Assembly (NCBI GenBank): GCA_003249095.1
Contig: QBMS01000007.1
Span: 1-64,000, forward strand
Source: Snowella sp.
GTDB taxonomy: Bacteria > Cyanobacteriota > Cyanobacteriia > Cyanobacteriales > Microcystaceae
DNA: 64,000 bases
Reading direction: 5' to 3'
Shown here piece by piece: positions 27,255 through 35,990 of the stretch; positions within the stretch are counted from its first letter, which is position 1, and every line of letters starts with the position of its first letter. The notes beneath the pieces are model-generated. The model searched no databases. It had not been told where the DNA came from and saw only the letters and a list, made by a program, of their open reading frames with translations. A program made the position numbers and the translations under genes.

Positions 27255-28439
27255 TTAGTAATTAAGAACATTACGGGGTAAAAAGTTTTGAGTTTGTTGA
27301 AGGTTGTTAGAAACCCCTTGGGGTTTGAGGGTGACATTAATCGAATAAAGTTGAGACCAGACGTAGGAATTGGGAAGTGTAATCGTTGCGGGGGAAGAAG
27401 GGGGAGGATTATTACTACAAGTCGTCGCTCCAGCTTGAGTAATTATCCAACAAAGAAATTGAGCCGTAGTGGTACTCGTAATGTCCTGTTGAATGGTTGC
27501 TGTAACTGCAAAATTACCTATTTTATTGACTAAATTAACGGGATTGCTATTATTAACAATTAGTTGTAAATTTTGTAATTTATCGGTAGGACAAGAAGCA
27601 TCTGAAATACTACTATCACTACATCCCAAACGATATTTTCGCTCTTCTATTAGCATTATTTTTGCTGAACTAATGTTATAGGTTCCTGTTAGGGTTCCAT
27701 TGACAATTAAAGAAGTAGAAGTAGTAGAAGTAGAAGTAGGATAAAAATTTTCACCTGTATAATTTAAAAATTCTCCGCTTCCATTCGTACTGGGATAGAT
27801 AAAAATTCTGACACTTCCACCATTTTGTAAACGATAATTTCTTAATGCGGTGACAACAGCAATACCTGCGGTATCATTAGCACAACCCGCCTCTGGTGGA
27901 GCAGTACTTGGTGGTAATGGTTTTAAAGAGTTCAGCACAAAAATCTCCGTTGGCGATCCTGAAATAGTTGTCGGTGGAGTTGTAGCGTTATTTGGACAAA
28001 TCCTGCTGGGCTGAGTTCCTGGAATTAATCGACGTAGGGTAATTTCTGAATTAAAAGTGGGAAAAGTTGGTGAAGTTAAATTAGGTGTACCTGAAGGATT
28101 AGTGGGATAGGGGCTGATTAAAACCGCAGGAAAACCAGCATCAAGGCCCGCTCCTGCTTGTTTAATATCTGAACCAACAATACTAAACGCCGTTATAAGG
28201 TTCTGATTAGCTTCATTTTTGGCTTGATCGTTCAAATAAAGTTGTCGATTCCAAGAAAATCCTAAATAGGCTAATTGGATGATGATTCCTGCTACCAGCA
28301 TGGCCAAAAGAAGTTCGACTAAGCTTATTCCCTTGGATAAATTTTGAGAGATTTTAGTCCTAAAAATTAAGGATTTTAAATAAAAATAAGACCTAGCGGA
28401 GACTCGAAAAGACGGTTTCAACTTGATAAATTTTTTCAT
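27255..28439 (-). CDS. hpsC: Hormogonium polysaccharide pseudopilin HpsC (PilW-like prepilin)
   Basis: A 394-residue prepilin from the ATG at 28439. Earlier in-frame starts up to 28535 would lengthen it and push it further into hpsB. The class III signal is KGISLVELLLAMLVAGI: Gly at -1, Glu at +5, then the hydrophobic helix. A globular domain with many Ser/Thr/Pro/Asn residues and several cysteines follows. Length and gene order match HpsC/PilW-like minor pseudopilins, which prime or decorate a type IV pilus-like fibre. The start lies 47 bases inside the end of hpsB, indicating translational coupling. PilD, whose candidate gene lies at 49412, would process it. Confidence 0.82.
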   Translation of the reverse strand: MKKFIKLKPSFRVSARSYFYLKSLIFRTKISQNLSKGISLVELLLAMLVAGIIIQLAYLGFSWNRQLYLNDQAKNEANQNLITAFSIVGSDIKQAGAGLDAGFPAVLISPYPTNPSGTPNLTSPTFPTFNSEITLRRLIPGTQPSRICPNNATTPPTTISGSPTEIFVLNSLKPLPPSTAPPEAGCANDTAGIAVVTALRNYRLQNGGSVRIFIYPSTNGSGEFLNYTGENFYPTSTSTTSTSLIVNGTLTGTYNISSAKIMLIEERKYRLGCSDSSISDASCPTDKLQNLQLIVNNSNPVNLVNKIGNFAVTATIQQDITSTTTAQFLCWIITQAGATTCSNNPPPSSPATITLPNSYVWSQLYSINVTLKPQGVSNNLQQTQNFLPRNVLNY

Positions 28440-28854
28440 GAGGAGAACTACCTTTTTCGATGCGAATGAGAATATCACGGGAAGGATAAGAGTTACTGGA
28501 GGCAGTGTTACAAGTGGGGGTTGCGGCATTAACATTACTTAAATCAACGCAGACATATTGATTAATTCTGTAGGTTTTTCCTGAATATTCTTTGGTGGTA
28601 ACAGTATTTCCCAGAGGAACTGTGGTAATCCGCGATCGCCTTAAGTTATCTAAGACATTATTAGAAAGGGCGATCGCATCAGACATATTTCGTTTATCGG
28701 CATTTTCCATCGCGAAGATCATAAAAGCGGGAAGCATGATCGTTAAAGTAATAGATAAGATCATCATGGAGACCAAACTTTCTGTTAAAGTAAAACCTTT
28801 TTTATCAACTTGGTTACGAATAAGAGAAATCGTATTTAGCCTTAAATTTTGCAT
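28393..28854 (-). CDS. hpsB: Hormogonium polysaccharide pseudopilin HpsB (PilV-like prepilin)
   Basis: This 153-residue protein has the prepilin cleavage motif KKGFTLTESLVSMMI (Gly at -1, Glu at +5) at about residues 19-33 and a hydrophobic helix up to about residue 45. The small C-terminal domain has two cysteines (YVCVDL and PTCNTA) that could pair. This matches PilV/HpsB minor pseudopilins. The gene sits between the GspH-like prepilin (62 bases upstream) and hpsC, which it overlaps. Its role is as a component of the pilus-like apparatus for polysaccharide secretion, by homology with the Nostoc hps locus. Confidence 0.82.
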   Translation of the reverse strand: MQNLRLNTISLIRNQVDKKGFTLTESLVSMMILSITLTIMLPAFMIFAMENADKRNMSDAIALSNNVLDNLRRSRITTVPLGNTVTTKEYSGKTYRINQYVCVDLSNVNAATPTCNTASSNSYPSRDILIRIEKGSSPHEKIYQVETVFSSLR

Positions 28855-28916
28855 AAATAACCCTCAAGAAACCTTGATTTAGATAAAGATTGAAAAGATA
28901 AAACAACTACAACTAT

Positions 28917-29696
28917 CTAGTTAATATCAATGCTATTGATCGCCCCACCCGCATAAAGCGTCACTTGTTTTCCTTGAGAACTTTGAGCATCGGTTAAAAT
29001 TAGGGCTAAATTTACTCCCTCCATCTTGTTAGAACCATCAAAAAAAGTAATAAAACCTTGACTATTAACGCACACACTCCAGTTCGTAACACCCGATCCA
29101 GCGATCGTTATATCATCCTCCAAGATCAAATCTTCTGACATAAAAATACCGTCATTTACCCAATTTTTAACCATCGTGACAGAAGTATTTACCGCTTGAA
29201 TTGAACCAATGGGAGTTCCTATTTGAAGGGTTTGATCATCGGGATTGACCGCAATAATATCCTTTGCAGAAACTCCACCGATTTGAATTTTGTCCCCTAT
29301 TGAGAATCCATCGACGCTATTCACGCTCAAACTGGTGTCTGTGGATGCTGCCTCTTCTTTTAGGGTTGTACTAGCATCGCAACTACCACTTTGGGTTGAC
29401 TCTACTTTCAATTTTGTGGTGGGATTACTGGGATCGGGACGAACCCGATAGGTCGAAGTGGTGGACATGGCTTTTAATCGCACCGCTTTCAATACCCCCG
29501 TCACGCGATCGCGACTATTGGCCAAAGGATTTTCATACCAAGATTTCCCGATCGATGCGATCGCCGCCAGAATGCCGATAATCGCCACAATCACCAAAAG
29601 TTCCGCCAGTGTATGTCCACTAAACTGTTTTCTCTTAATATTCAGCAAGATTGTCTGACATAGAATTAGTGTTTTTGTCTTTTGTTTCGATGACAT
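28917..29696 (-). CDS. GspH/FimT-like prepilin, first gene of hps operon
   Basis: This 259-residue protein has a basic N-terminus of about 26 residues, then the prepilin motif FSGHTLAELLVIVAIIGILAA (Gly at -1, Glu at +5) and a pilin helix. In the globular part, RDRVTGVLKAVRLKAMSTTSTYRVR is typical of GspH/FimT pseudopilins, and a central insert of beta character (DGFSIGDKIQIGGVSAKDII) follows. It is the first gene of the minus-strand set leading to hpsB, hpsC and hpsA. Its upstream region is a gene-free kilobase that must carry the operon promoter. I do not assign an hps letter because I cannot map it onto one. Confidence 0.8.
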   Translation of the reverse strand: MSSKQKTKTLILCQTILLNIKRKQFSGHTLAELLVIVAIIGILAAIASIGKSWYENPLANSRDRVTGVLKAVRLKAMSTTSTYRVRPDPSNPTTKLKVESTQSGSCDASTTLKEEAASTDTSLSVNSVDGFSIGDKIQIGGVSAKDIIAVNPDDQTLQIGTPIGSIQAVNTSVTMVKNWVNDGIFMSEDLILEDDITIAGSGVTNWSVCVNSQGFITFFDGSNKMEGVNLALILTDAQSSQGKQVTLYAGGAINSIDIN

Positions 29697-30736
29697 GATA
29701 TTCCCTGATCCTCTTATTTAACTAGACAAAATACAGATTTATGAATGACTTAAGTACAATAAAATGACAGGAAAAATTAATTAAAAATTACGATATATGA
29801 CCACAAAGATAGACTGACACCCTAGTTTTTCATAATCGATTTTGTAAAACTAAAGGGAGCGATAAAGCCCGTCTCTCTTTAATAATATTTTTTCTAAAAT
29901 TATTTTTGTTCATAAAATTACATTAAGAATTAAGTTGCCAAAATAGTAAGATCATTAAATCGAATACCGCTACTCACAAAAAAGTTCACACAATTAATAA
30001 CCAAGAGAAATAAAATAATAAATCCCTTTTCTAAGGCTTGTAGTAAGGTTTTTTTAGATATTCAGTACTTGTTGAAAAATGAAAACTTACCACTGCTTGT
30101 ATTAAAATATAAACTCTCATAAATAGCAGTAATTAAGATCACTTATTGAGTGTGATTCTAATCACTATTTTAAGAATAAAAGATTTTTTTGACCTTTTTG
30201 TTGAAAGTTGACTTGATTTTCTTGGTTTGACGTATTGTCAATCTATCAAGTGACGATTGGGGTAAAATTAAATCTTTCAAAAAAAGTAGTTAACGCTACT
30301 TAATAGATGTTTTTTCAATCTAATAAAACGGATAATCACAAGCGAGCTAGTCAGGCATAATTAAGAAAATTAAGCAGCTTGTTGATTGATTTTTGACCGT
30401 ACTTGGCATTTTTTGAATTTTCCTTCTGCCAAAGGGAGAGAGGATTGTCTCTATCCGAAGAAGTATTGAGGCGGGATCTAAAGACGATTTAAAGTGTCAC
30501 GATTTTTCAACAAATCCATACTGCTCGATTGAAGCGAGAGTCTTTTCTAGAGGAAAATAGCAGAAAGTTTATGCCACCTAAGCGTTTGTGGTCTTGGGAG
30601 TTCTAATTTAATGGATACGTTAATTATTGCGCTTATTTGGGTATCATAGGGGGTGTGGAGTCTTTTTAGTGGAAAGTCATACCACCAGACCTATGGAGAG
30701 TTAAATCCATCTGATTGGGAGTTATTATAGCGAATC
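29697..30736. other. Gene-free kilobase between divergent operons
   Basis: No frame longer than about 15 codons looks coding. The left part, next to the hps operon, is very AT-rich. The right 350 bases, next to the three-repeat protein gene, are less AT-rich and contain two tiny frames (near 30571 and 30611, 11 and 12 codons) without evident ribosome sites. A run of TTGAC-like hexamers lies at about 30190-30240. It could hold long leaders or an sRNA; I see no known riboswitch. Confidence 0.45.
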
Positions 30737-31903
30737 ATGCCATTATCATCTGAATCATTAACTCCAGTAGCTCATTATCTAGAAGAGCATGAAGAGTTCC
30801 AGAGAATCCAGAAATTAGTTTTCTGTCTCTGTAAAAAGTATTGGGAAAATGATCCGAATGTTCTCCAAAGTTTCTCTTTAAATCAGTTGTTATTAGAATT
30901 AGTACAAGCCAAGCCCACTATTGAGCAGTTAACCTTCTCAATGTATAAATTAGTCAAAACCCTCAATCGTCCCAAGGTTTACGCGGCGGTGGCTAAGGTG
31001 ATTCTCGATCAACTCAATCCTGTTTATCAAAGTGAGAAAAAGCGAGAGAGTGATCAGGGTAATCAGACCAAGATGACGGTGGTGGAGCGATCGCCTTCAG
31101 AGAAGGAAACCCAGGTCATCGATCAGGATTTTTTAGCAGAACAAATTGCCAACAAACTCTCCCAGCATTCTGAATCTTCCCGCATGGTGAAATTGGTTTA
31201 TGCGGCCTGCAAGGATTCCTGGGAAAATGACGCAGAGGTGATCCATCGCTATGGGCTGAAAAATTTGATCACCGAACTCCGCGAAAAGTATCCCAGAAAA
31301 GAAGAAATTCAATTTGTTTTTAATCAATTAGTCGCCAATATTAATAAACAAACTCTTTATCTGGCGATCGCCAACCTAATTTTGAGCCAGATGGATTGCC
31401 TGTACGACAACTTCGATGAAGGAGAAGAAAATCCCCATAGTCAGGCACTCAAAACCCAAATTTTACAAACTCCCGATGCCCTAGCCCTAACCAGAGCTAA
31501 CCGTCGCCAAGACATTGAAACCTCCATCATCGAAGTGAACGCCGAACCCATCCAGACCGTCCTAACTTCAAAAGGACAACCCCAAATTTCTCCATCGGCC
31601 AATGCACCAAAATCCTACAATCTTTTTGAATTACGTCTGGAGATTATGCAATATACCAACCCCCTACGGACAAAAATTCTCCTATTCTCAGTCCTCTTCC
31701 ACAGTTGGGACAAACAGGGCAAAGACTGGGCCATGCTCAGAGGCTATAGCCTAGATGATCTCATGCAACAGGTTATTTTGGGAGGGAAACCGATTGCAGA
31801 AATTGAAGCCCGACTCTACGCCCAAGCTAAAACCTTTGCAGAAACGGAAGCCTATTTACAAACGGCTGGAACCATCATCCAGGCACTCAAATCAGTTTTC
31901 TAA
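30737..31903 (+). CDS. Uncharacterised protein with three internal helical repeats
   Basis: I do not recognise the family of this 388-residue protein. It contains three related helical units of about 80 residues, at about 20-98, 145-224 and 306-388. The first two share the pattern KLV(F/Y)xxCKxxWENDxxV with a following L-N/K-x-LLxEL, a helix of QLxFxxxxLVxxxN type and a closing YxA(V/I)A(K/N)xIL. The third keeps the pattern loosely (FSVLFHSWDKQGKDWAMLRGYSLDDLM). The linkers are polar and probably disordered. No catalytic or metal motif is apparent, so a scaffold or interaction role is the best guess. The pentapeptide-repeat gene follows after 45 bases on the same strand. Confidence 0.7.
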   Translation: MPLSSESLTPVAHYLEEHEEFQRIQKLVFCLCKKYWENDPNVLQSFSLNQLLLELVQAKPTIEQLTFSMYKLVKTLNRPKVYAAVAKVILDQLNPVYQSEKKRESDQGNQTKMTVVERSPSEKETQVIDQDFLAEQIANKLSQHSESSRMVKLVYAACKDSWENDAEVIHRYGLKNLITELREKYPRKEEIQFVFNQLVANINKQTLYLAIANLILSQMDCLYDNFDEGEENPHSQALKTQILQTPDALALTRANRRQDIETSIIEVNAEPIQTVLTSKGQPQISPSANAPKSYNLFELRLEIMQYTNPLRTKILLFSVLFHSWDKQGKDWAMLRGYSLDDLMQQVILGGKPIAEIEARLYAQAKTFAETEAYLQTAGTIIQALKSVF

Positions 31904-31948
31904 TTTCTAATCTTTTTTCTAACCTTTTTTCGTCTTCTTAAAAAAATT

Positions 31949-32941
31949 ATGAATGGCCATGAATTAATCCAACGTTACACAGCAGGCGAAAAACTCTTCA
32001 TCGGACTAAAACTGCCAGGGGTCAACCTATCGGGTGCCGACCTGATCGGTATTGTCTTAAGAGAAGCGGATCTGCACGGAGCTAATTTGTTGTTTGCCTA
32101 TCTGAATCGAGCGAATTTGAATCAGGCCAATTTAGTGGGAGCCAATCTAAGTGGAGCCAGTTTAAATCAAGCCGATCTCAGTAGTGCAGATTTACGGGGA
32201 GCGAATTTACATGGGGCATTAATGCAGGGCGCGATTTTAAAAGATAGTGATATTACCTTGGCGATGTTGCTGGATACCAACCTGATTGGGGCAGATCTAA
32301 GAGGCGCGGATTTGAGTGGTGCAACTCTTACAGGAGCTTGTCTAAGAGGAGCGAATATGCGCCAGGAAAAGAAAAGTTATTACACTAATTTACAAGCAGC
32401 TGACTTTAGCCGTGCCGATCTTCAGGGAGCGAACATGAAGGGGGTAGATCTGAGTCGAGCGAATTTAAGTGGAGCCAATCTCAAGGAAGCCAATCTTCGG
32501 GATGCCGATCTTCGTAAAGCCGATCTGACCAATGCCAATCTTCAGGGAACGCTATTAACCGAGGCCAATTTATCAGGGGCGCGGATGGTCGGGGCAAATT
32601 TAAAAAATGCCAATCTCGTCAGGGCCCAATGTCCTCAAGCAGAGATGATGGGGGTTAATTGTCAGGGCGCGATTATGACCCATGCTTGTCTAAATTTAGC
32701 CAATTTGAGTCAAGCGAATTTAAGTTTTACCCGAATGAATCATGCCGATCTGAGTCGTGCCATCTTATCGGGAGCTAACTTTGGGGATGCCGAACTGATT
32801 GAGGCTTTTTTAGCGCGGGCAAACCTAATGGGAGCAAATTTTACAAATGCTAACCTGAGTCGTGCGGATTTAATGAGTGCCAATATGACTGGGGTAAATT
32901 TCCGAGGAGCCACAATGCCCGATGGTAAGGTTCATGATTAA
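31949..32941 (+). CDS. Pentapeptide-repeat protein
   Basis: This 330-residue protein is almost entirely made of A(D/N)Lxx repeats from about residue 25 to the end, with Ala at i-2 and Leu at i. Examples are SGADLIGIVLREADLHGANL and RANLSGANLKEANLRDADL. Such repeats fold as a right-handed quadrilateral beta helix. There is a short break with YYTNLQ near residue 146-150. No fused enzymatic domain is seen. The family is abundant in cyanobacteria and usually of unknown role. It is likely co-transcribed with the three-repeat protein upstream and the VOC gene 20 bases downstream. Confidence 0.9.
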   Translation: MNGHELIQRYTAGEKLFIGLKLPGVNLSGADLIGIVLREADLHGANLLFAYLNRANLNQANLVGANLSGASLNQADLSSADLRGANLHGALMQGAILKDSDITLAMLLDTNLIGADLRGADLSGATLTGACLRGANMRQEKKSYYTNLQAADFSRADLQGANMKGVDLSRANLSGANLKEANLRDADLRKADLTNANLQGTLLTEANLSGARMVGANLKNANLVRAQCPQAEMMGVNCQGAIMTHACLNLANLSQANLSFTRMNHADLSRAILSGANFGDAELIEAFLARANLMGANFTNANLSRADLMSANMTGVNFRGATMPDGKVHD

Positions 32942-32961
32942 AACTCGTTTTGCTTGATTTT

Positions 32962-33396
32962 ATGCTGAATAATACGATTTTTCATTTAGCGATTCCCATT
33001 AACGATATTGACAAAGCCAAGTTTTTTTATTGTCAGCAGTTGGGCGGTGAATTGGGTCGAGCGACTGACAAAGCCTTAATTCTTAATTTTTATGGTCATC
33101 AAGTGGTTGCCCATATCACCGATGAGCCTCTAGTTCGTCAAAAGAGCATTTATCCGCGCCATTTCGGGATAGTATTTTTGGTGGAATCCGATTGGCAAAA
33201 TTTAGTCCGACGAGTGGAATGCCAAAATATGCCGTTTCATTTATCACCGAAACAACGCTTTGTTGGGGAATTGACTGAACATCAGACTTTTTTCTTAGAA
33301 GATCCCTTCTATAATTATCTGGAGTTTAAATTCTACCGACATTTTGAGGCCATTTTTGGCGGTAAGGAGTTTACGGCGATCGGCGATCGCGACTGA
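32962..33396 (+). CDS. VOC family (glyoxalase/dioxygenase-fold) protein
   Basis: A 144-residue protein from the ATG at 32962; a TTG four codons earlier also opens the frame. It has a single VOC fold in two paired modules: TIFHLAIPINDIDKAKFFY with His as a potential metal ligand, then RHFGIVFLVESDWQNLV with a second His, and a C-terminal FFLEDPFYNYLEFKFY containing the Glu ligand in YLEFK. The metal residues H-H-E are therefore present, consistent with a functional metalloenzyme or binding protein. The substrate is unknown. It ends in a HIP1-rich stretch and converges on the GT25 gene. Confidence 0.82.
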   Translation: MLNNTIFHLAIPINDIDKAKFFYCQQLGGELGRATDKALILNFYGHQVVAHITDEPLVRQKSIYPRHFGIVFLVESDWQNLVRRVECQNMPFHLSPKQRFVGELTEHQTFFLEDPFYNYLEFKFYRHFEAIFGGKEFTAIGDRD

Positions 33397-33425
33397 ATTA
33401 AGATGCTAGTTTTTATCCATTGAGA

Positions 33426-34169
33426 TTAGCCGCTTATCCGCCATAACTCATCGCGAATTTCCCTTGCGGCTGTCACCAAGAACCGCATTGCGTCCATGCG
33501 GTCATACCAACGACCTCCCGCTAAACTACTAGGAGATCCTTTTTGATTAGATAAATTAGGGTTGCTCACCAAACAAACTATCTCTGGATAAAACCGTCGA
33601 AATAAGTTTAAAGCTCCATCAATATAAACACGCCCCCCCCTGGGATGACCCGATGGATTTTCTAAGGTTTCTTCCATATACTGAACCAATTGATGTAACG
33701 TTTTTCCATTGACACAATAACAATGCGCCCAAATAAATTCCCCCGTATAGGGAACTAAACCCAGGGGATAACCCCTGAGCTCAGCCTTCTGGATGTGATG
33801 ACCCAAGTAACAAAGATCCCAATGATTTTGAGTCAAGTGCTGTACAATTTTTTCTTGTTCCAAGGGTTGTCGGAGCTTCCGTCTAAAAATTGCGTCGTCT
33901 TCCAGAATCCAGACATTTTCTAAACCGTCTTTGAGGGCTTCTCTGAGGATACCAAGATGGCTCAGGAAGTTGCCATAAACCCCAATCGAAGTAAATCCAT
34001 TAGTTTCCTTGGGCTTAGGAGCATGGGGGATATACACTTTTGGATCTTGGATATCAATTCCAATATTTAGTAATTCAGTTCCCAACGCTCGATAGCGATC
34101 CACCCGTTCTGGTAGATGAATAATATACAATCGTTCAAAATAATCTAGCAAAGGCGCAGAGCTATTCAT
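33426..34169 (-). CDS. Glycosyltransferase family 25 (LPS biosynthesis type)
   Basis: This 247-residue protein has the GT25 motifs: the N-terminal LYIIHLPERVDRYRAL, then GNFLSHLGILREAL, and WILEDDAIF, the EDD metal/donor motif, at about residues 88-96. HWDLCYLGHH follows, and later GGRVYIDGALN. GT25 enzymes transfer galactose or similar sugars onto lipopolysaccharide or polysaccharide. The protein is cytosolic, without membrane segments. It stands alone, away from the main polysaccharide block. Confidence 0.87.
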   Translation of the reverse strand: MNSSAPLLDYFERLYIIHLPERVDRYRALGTELLNIGIDIQDPKVYIPHAPKPKETNGFTSIGVYGNFLSHLGILREALKDGLENVWILEDDAIFRRKLRQPLEQEKIVQHLTQNHWDLCYLGHHIQKAELRGYPLGLVPYTGEFIWAHCYCVNGKTLHQLVQYMEETLENPSGHPRGGRVYIDGALNLFRRFYPEIVCLVSNPNLSNQKGSPSSLAGGRWYDRMDAMRFLVTAAREIRDELWRISG

Positions 34170-34666
34170 AATGACAAATGTGATTTAATTTCTATTGGAG
34201 TATTGCTGGCTGTGTCTTCATTTAACCAATGACTATTTTTAATAGCAGTTTGTGATTACATCCCTTATAAGGTAAGGACATAATGGTATTATGTCACTAC
34301 AAAAATTTGTCCGTGATCACAACGCAATTGGCTGTAATAGCATACAATTCATTTCTGAATGATTAATTAAAATTAAATGGACTGACAAAAAAATATCTAT
34401 CAATACTATAGATATAGACTTTTAAACTATACCACCTTAGTCTAATTTAGAGGAAGAAAGCATTTAAAGCCTAGATTTTTCTAAATAATTGCTTTAATCG
34501 AATATGTTTTTTTCACAAAAAGGACTATCAAGTTTAAGAGTGCTTCCTCCATATATTTTGCATTAAAAAAAGGAAATATCAACAAATTTCTGATAATTAG
34601 GCTTTTAATTACCTAAATTGACTAAAAAATTGACGCTTTATCTTTACAGCTTGTTTTAGGAGAAGA
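34170..34666. other. Gene-free stretch with a dispersed palindromic repeat
   Basis: No coding frame is visible in these 497 bases between two minus-strand genes. The first part carries family A repeat copy 2 (34271-34340). The rest is AT-rich and probably holds the promoter of the GT25 gene and the end of the clpS-CPBP transcript. Confidence 0.5.
34271..34340. repeat. Palindromic dispersed repeat, family A copy 2
   Basis: The arms GACATAAT and ATTATGTC (34277-34295) flank a three-base loop. A tail with AACGCAATTGGCTGTAA follows, matching the copy at 18691-18759 with substitutions and small gaps. The conserved order of palindrome then tail shows the two are related beyond a chance hairpin. 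Confidence 0.65.
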
Positions 34667-35488
34667 TTATGGCGTTTGGCGTTTATTCCACAGTACTAAC
34701 AGGATTAAAAATAAAATTCCCATGACTCCCGCTAGAGGATTGCGATCAATGCCTGTAATCCAAGTTGGGACTGTATCAGAATATTTGACTAATTCCCCCA
34801 CATTGAGAATGTAATATCCCCAAACCAAGCCGCCATGCAGCCCCATACAGATTCCTAATGTTTGGCGATGCGATCGCTTTGCTAAGACTAGGGCAATTCC
34901 TAATAAAACAAGAGCTGGAAATTGGGGAAAGGTGCGGATGATTTCTCCCAAGGGTTTCAAAAAATGTAGAGTTGCAAAAATAAGGGCATTAGACCAAAGA
35001 GATTGATTGAGAGAATAATCTTTTTCTAATTCCGTGAGTATCCAACCCCGAAAAAATAATTCTTCGGCAAAGGCAACACCTAAACCCGTTAAACTGCCTT
35101 CTAAAATAATTTTCAATAAAAAGACTTTTGAAGGTTGAATTTGTACCCAACCCAATAGTGATTCCGTGAAAAATAAGGTAAACGTCAATAATAAGCCAAT
35201 GGCAATTCCTTTTAACCAGTCAATGCCATTTTGCCTTGTCCAAACTAAACCGTAAAACTGAAATCCTTTGCTGATTCCATAAACGCGATCGCTCCAAAAT
35301 TTTAATAAAAATAAGAAAATTCCAAATAAAGACACCATTGTCACAATTGAAGCTAAATTGGGGTCATAGTTCAAAATTAAATATAAAGGTAACGCGATCG
35401 GCAACCAACAAATTAATAAAATGGCAATAAAAATTCCCAGCCGCAGGGGTGCTGGGTAAGTCGCAATTTTAGACCAATTAATCTTCAA
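34667..35488 (-). CDS. CPBP family intramembrane glutamic endopeptidase
   Basis: This 273-residue membrane protein has about eight hydrophobic segments. The CPBP (Abi/CAAX protease-like) motifs are present: FAEELFFRGW (EExxxR) at about residues 140-149, FATLHFL (FxxxH) at about 172-178, and a later His in MGLHGGLVWG. This is the active-site set of intramembrane glutamic proteases such as Rce1. The cellular substrate is unknown. It lies 20 bases downstream of clpS on the same strand, so the two are probably co-transcribed. Confidence 0.88.
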   Translation of the reverse strand: MKINWSKIATYPAPLRLGIFIAILLICWLPIALPLYLILNYDPNLASIVTMVSLFGIFLFLLKFWSDRVYGISKGFQFYGLVWTRQNGIDWLKGIAIGLLLTFTLFFTESLLGWVQIQPSKVFLLKIILEGSLTGLGVAFAEELFFRGWILTELEKDYSLNQSLWSNALIFATLHFLKPLGEIIRTFPQFPALVLLGIALVLAKRSHRQTLGICMGLHGGLVWGYYILNVGELVKYSDTVPTWITGIDRNPLAGVMGILFLILLVLWNKRQTP

Positions 35489-35508
35489 TTTTCACTGCCT
35501 TTTTAGGA

Positions 35509-35802
35509 TTATTCATCGGGTTCAATGGTACTGATTAAACCCAAATTATTTAAAGTTTCAGAATAAAATTCTGCGTGTTCCTGGACACAGGTAATCACCA
35601 GAGCCAAGCCATTGGTGTGGGCTTCCATCATAATATCGACCGCCTGGGGTTGGGTCATGCCTGCAACGGTTTGCATCAGCGATTGAACCACATACTCCAT
35701 TGAGTTATAGTCATCATTATGGAGCAAAACTTTATAACGGGGCGCGGGCTTCCGAATCGTCGCGTTTTCAGGCGATCGCCGTTCTAATACATCGGTGGAC
35801 AT
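35509..35802 (-). CDS. clpS: ATP-dependent Clp protease adaptor ClpS
   Basis: This 97-residue protein matches ClpS in length and core: YKVLLHNDDYNSMEYVVQSL at about residues 24-43, which holds the N-degron pocket Asn-Asp-Asp, then MMEAHTNGLALVITC and a helix AEFYSETLNNLG. ClpS binds proteins with destabilising N-terminal residues and delivers them to ClpC/ClpA for ClpP degradation. The short variable N-terminal arm is as usual. It is the first gene of a pair with the CPBP protease. Confidence 0.95.
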   Translation of the reverse strand: MSTDVLERRSPENATIRKPAPRYKVLLHNDDYNSMEYVVQSLMQTVAGMTQPQAVDIMMEAHTNGLALVITCVQEHAEFYSETLNNLGLISTIEPDE

Positions 35803-35990
35803 AATATTTCGACCTTCATCAACAATTAATAATTAGTGCTAGGGATATAGATTTGTCAAATACCCTTTTTAATGATACTCAAATTGGCCGAGTTTCGTTA
35901 CAAATCTTTAGGGATTTTTGACACAGGGTTGACCTTCTGGGTTAAGTTGAGAGATCGTTAACCTTAATTGCGATCAAGTATTATTTAGCC

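Noticed and set aside
29396-29658. Plus-strand frames over the GspH-like prepilin gene
   Set aside because: They are antisense to a prepilin with a clear cleavage motif and pilin helix.
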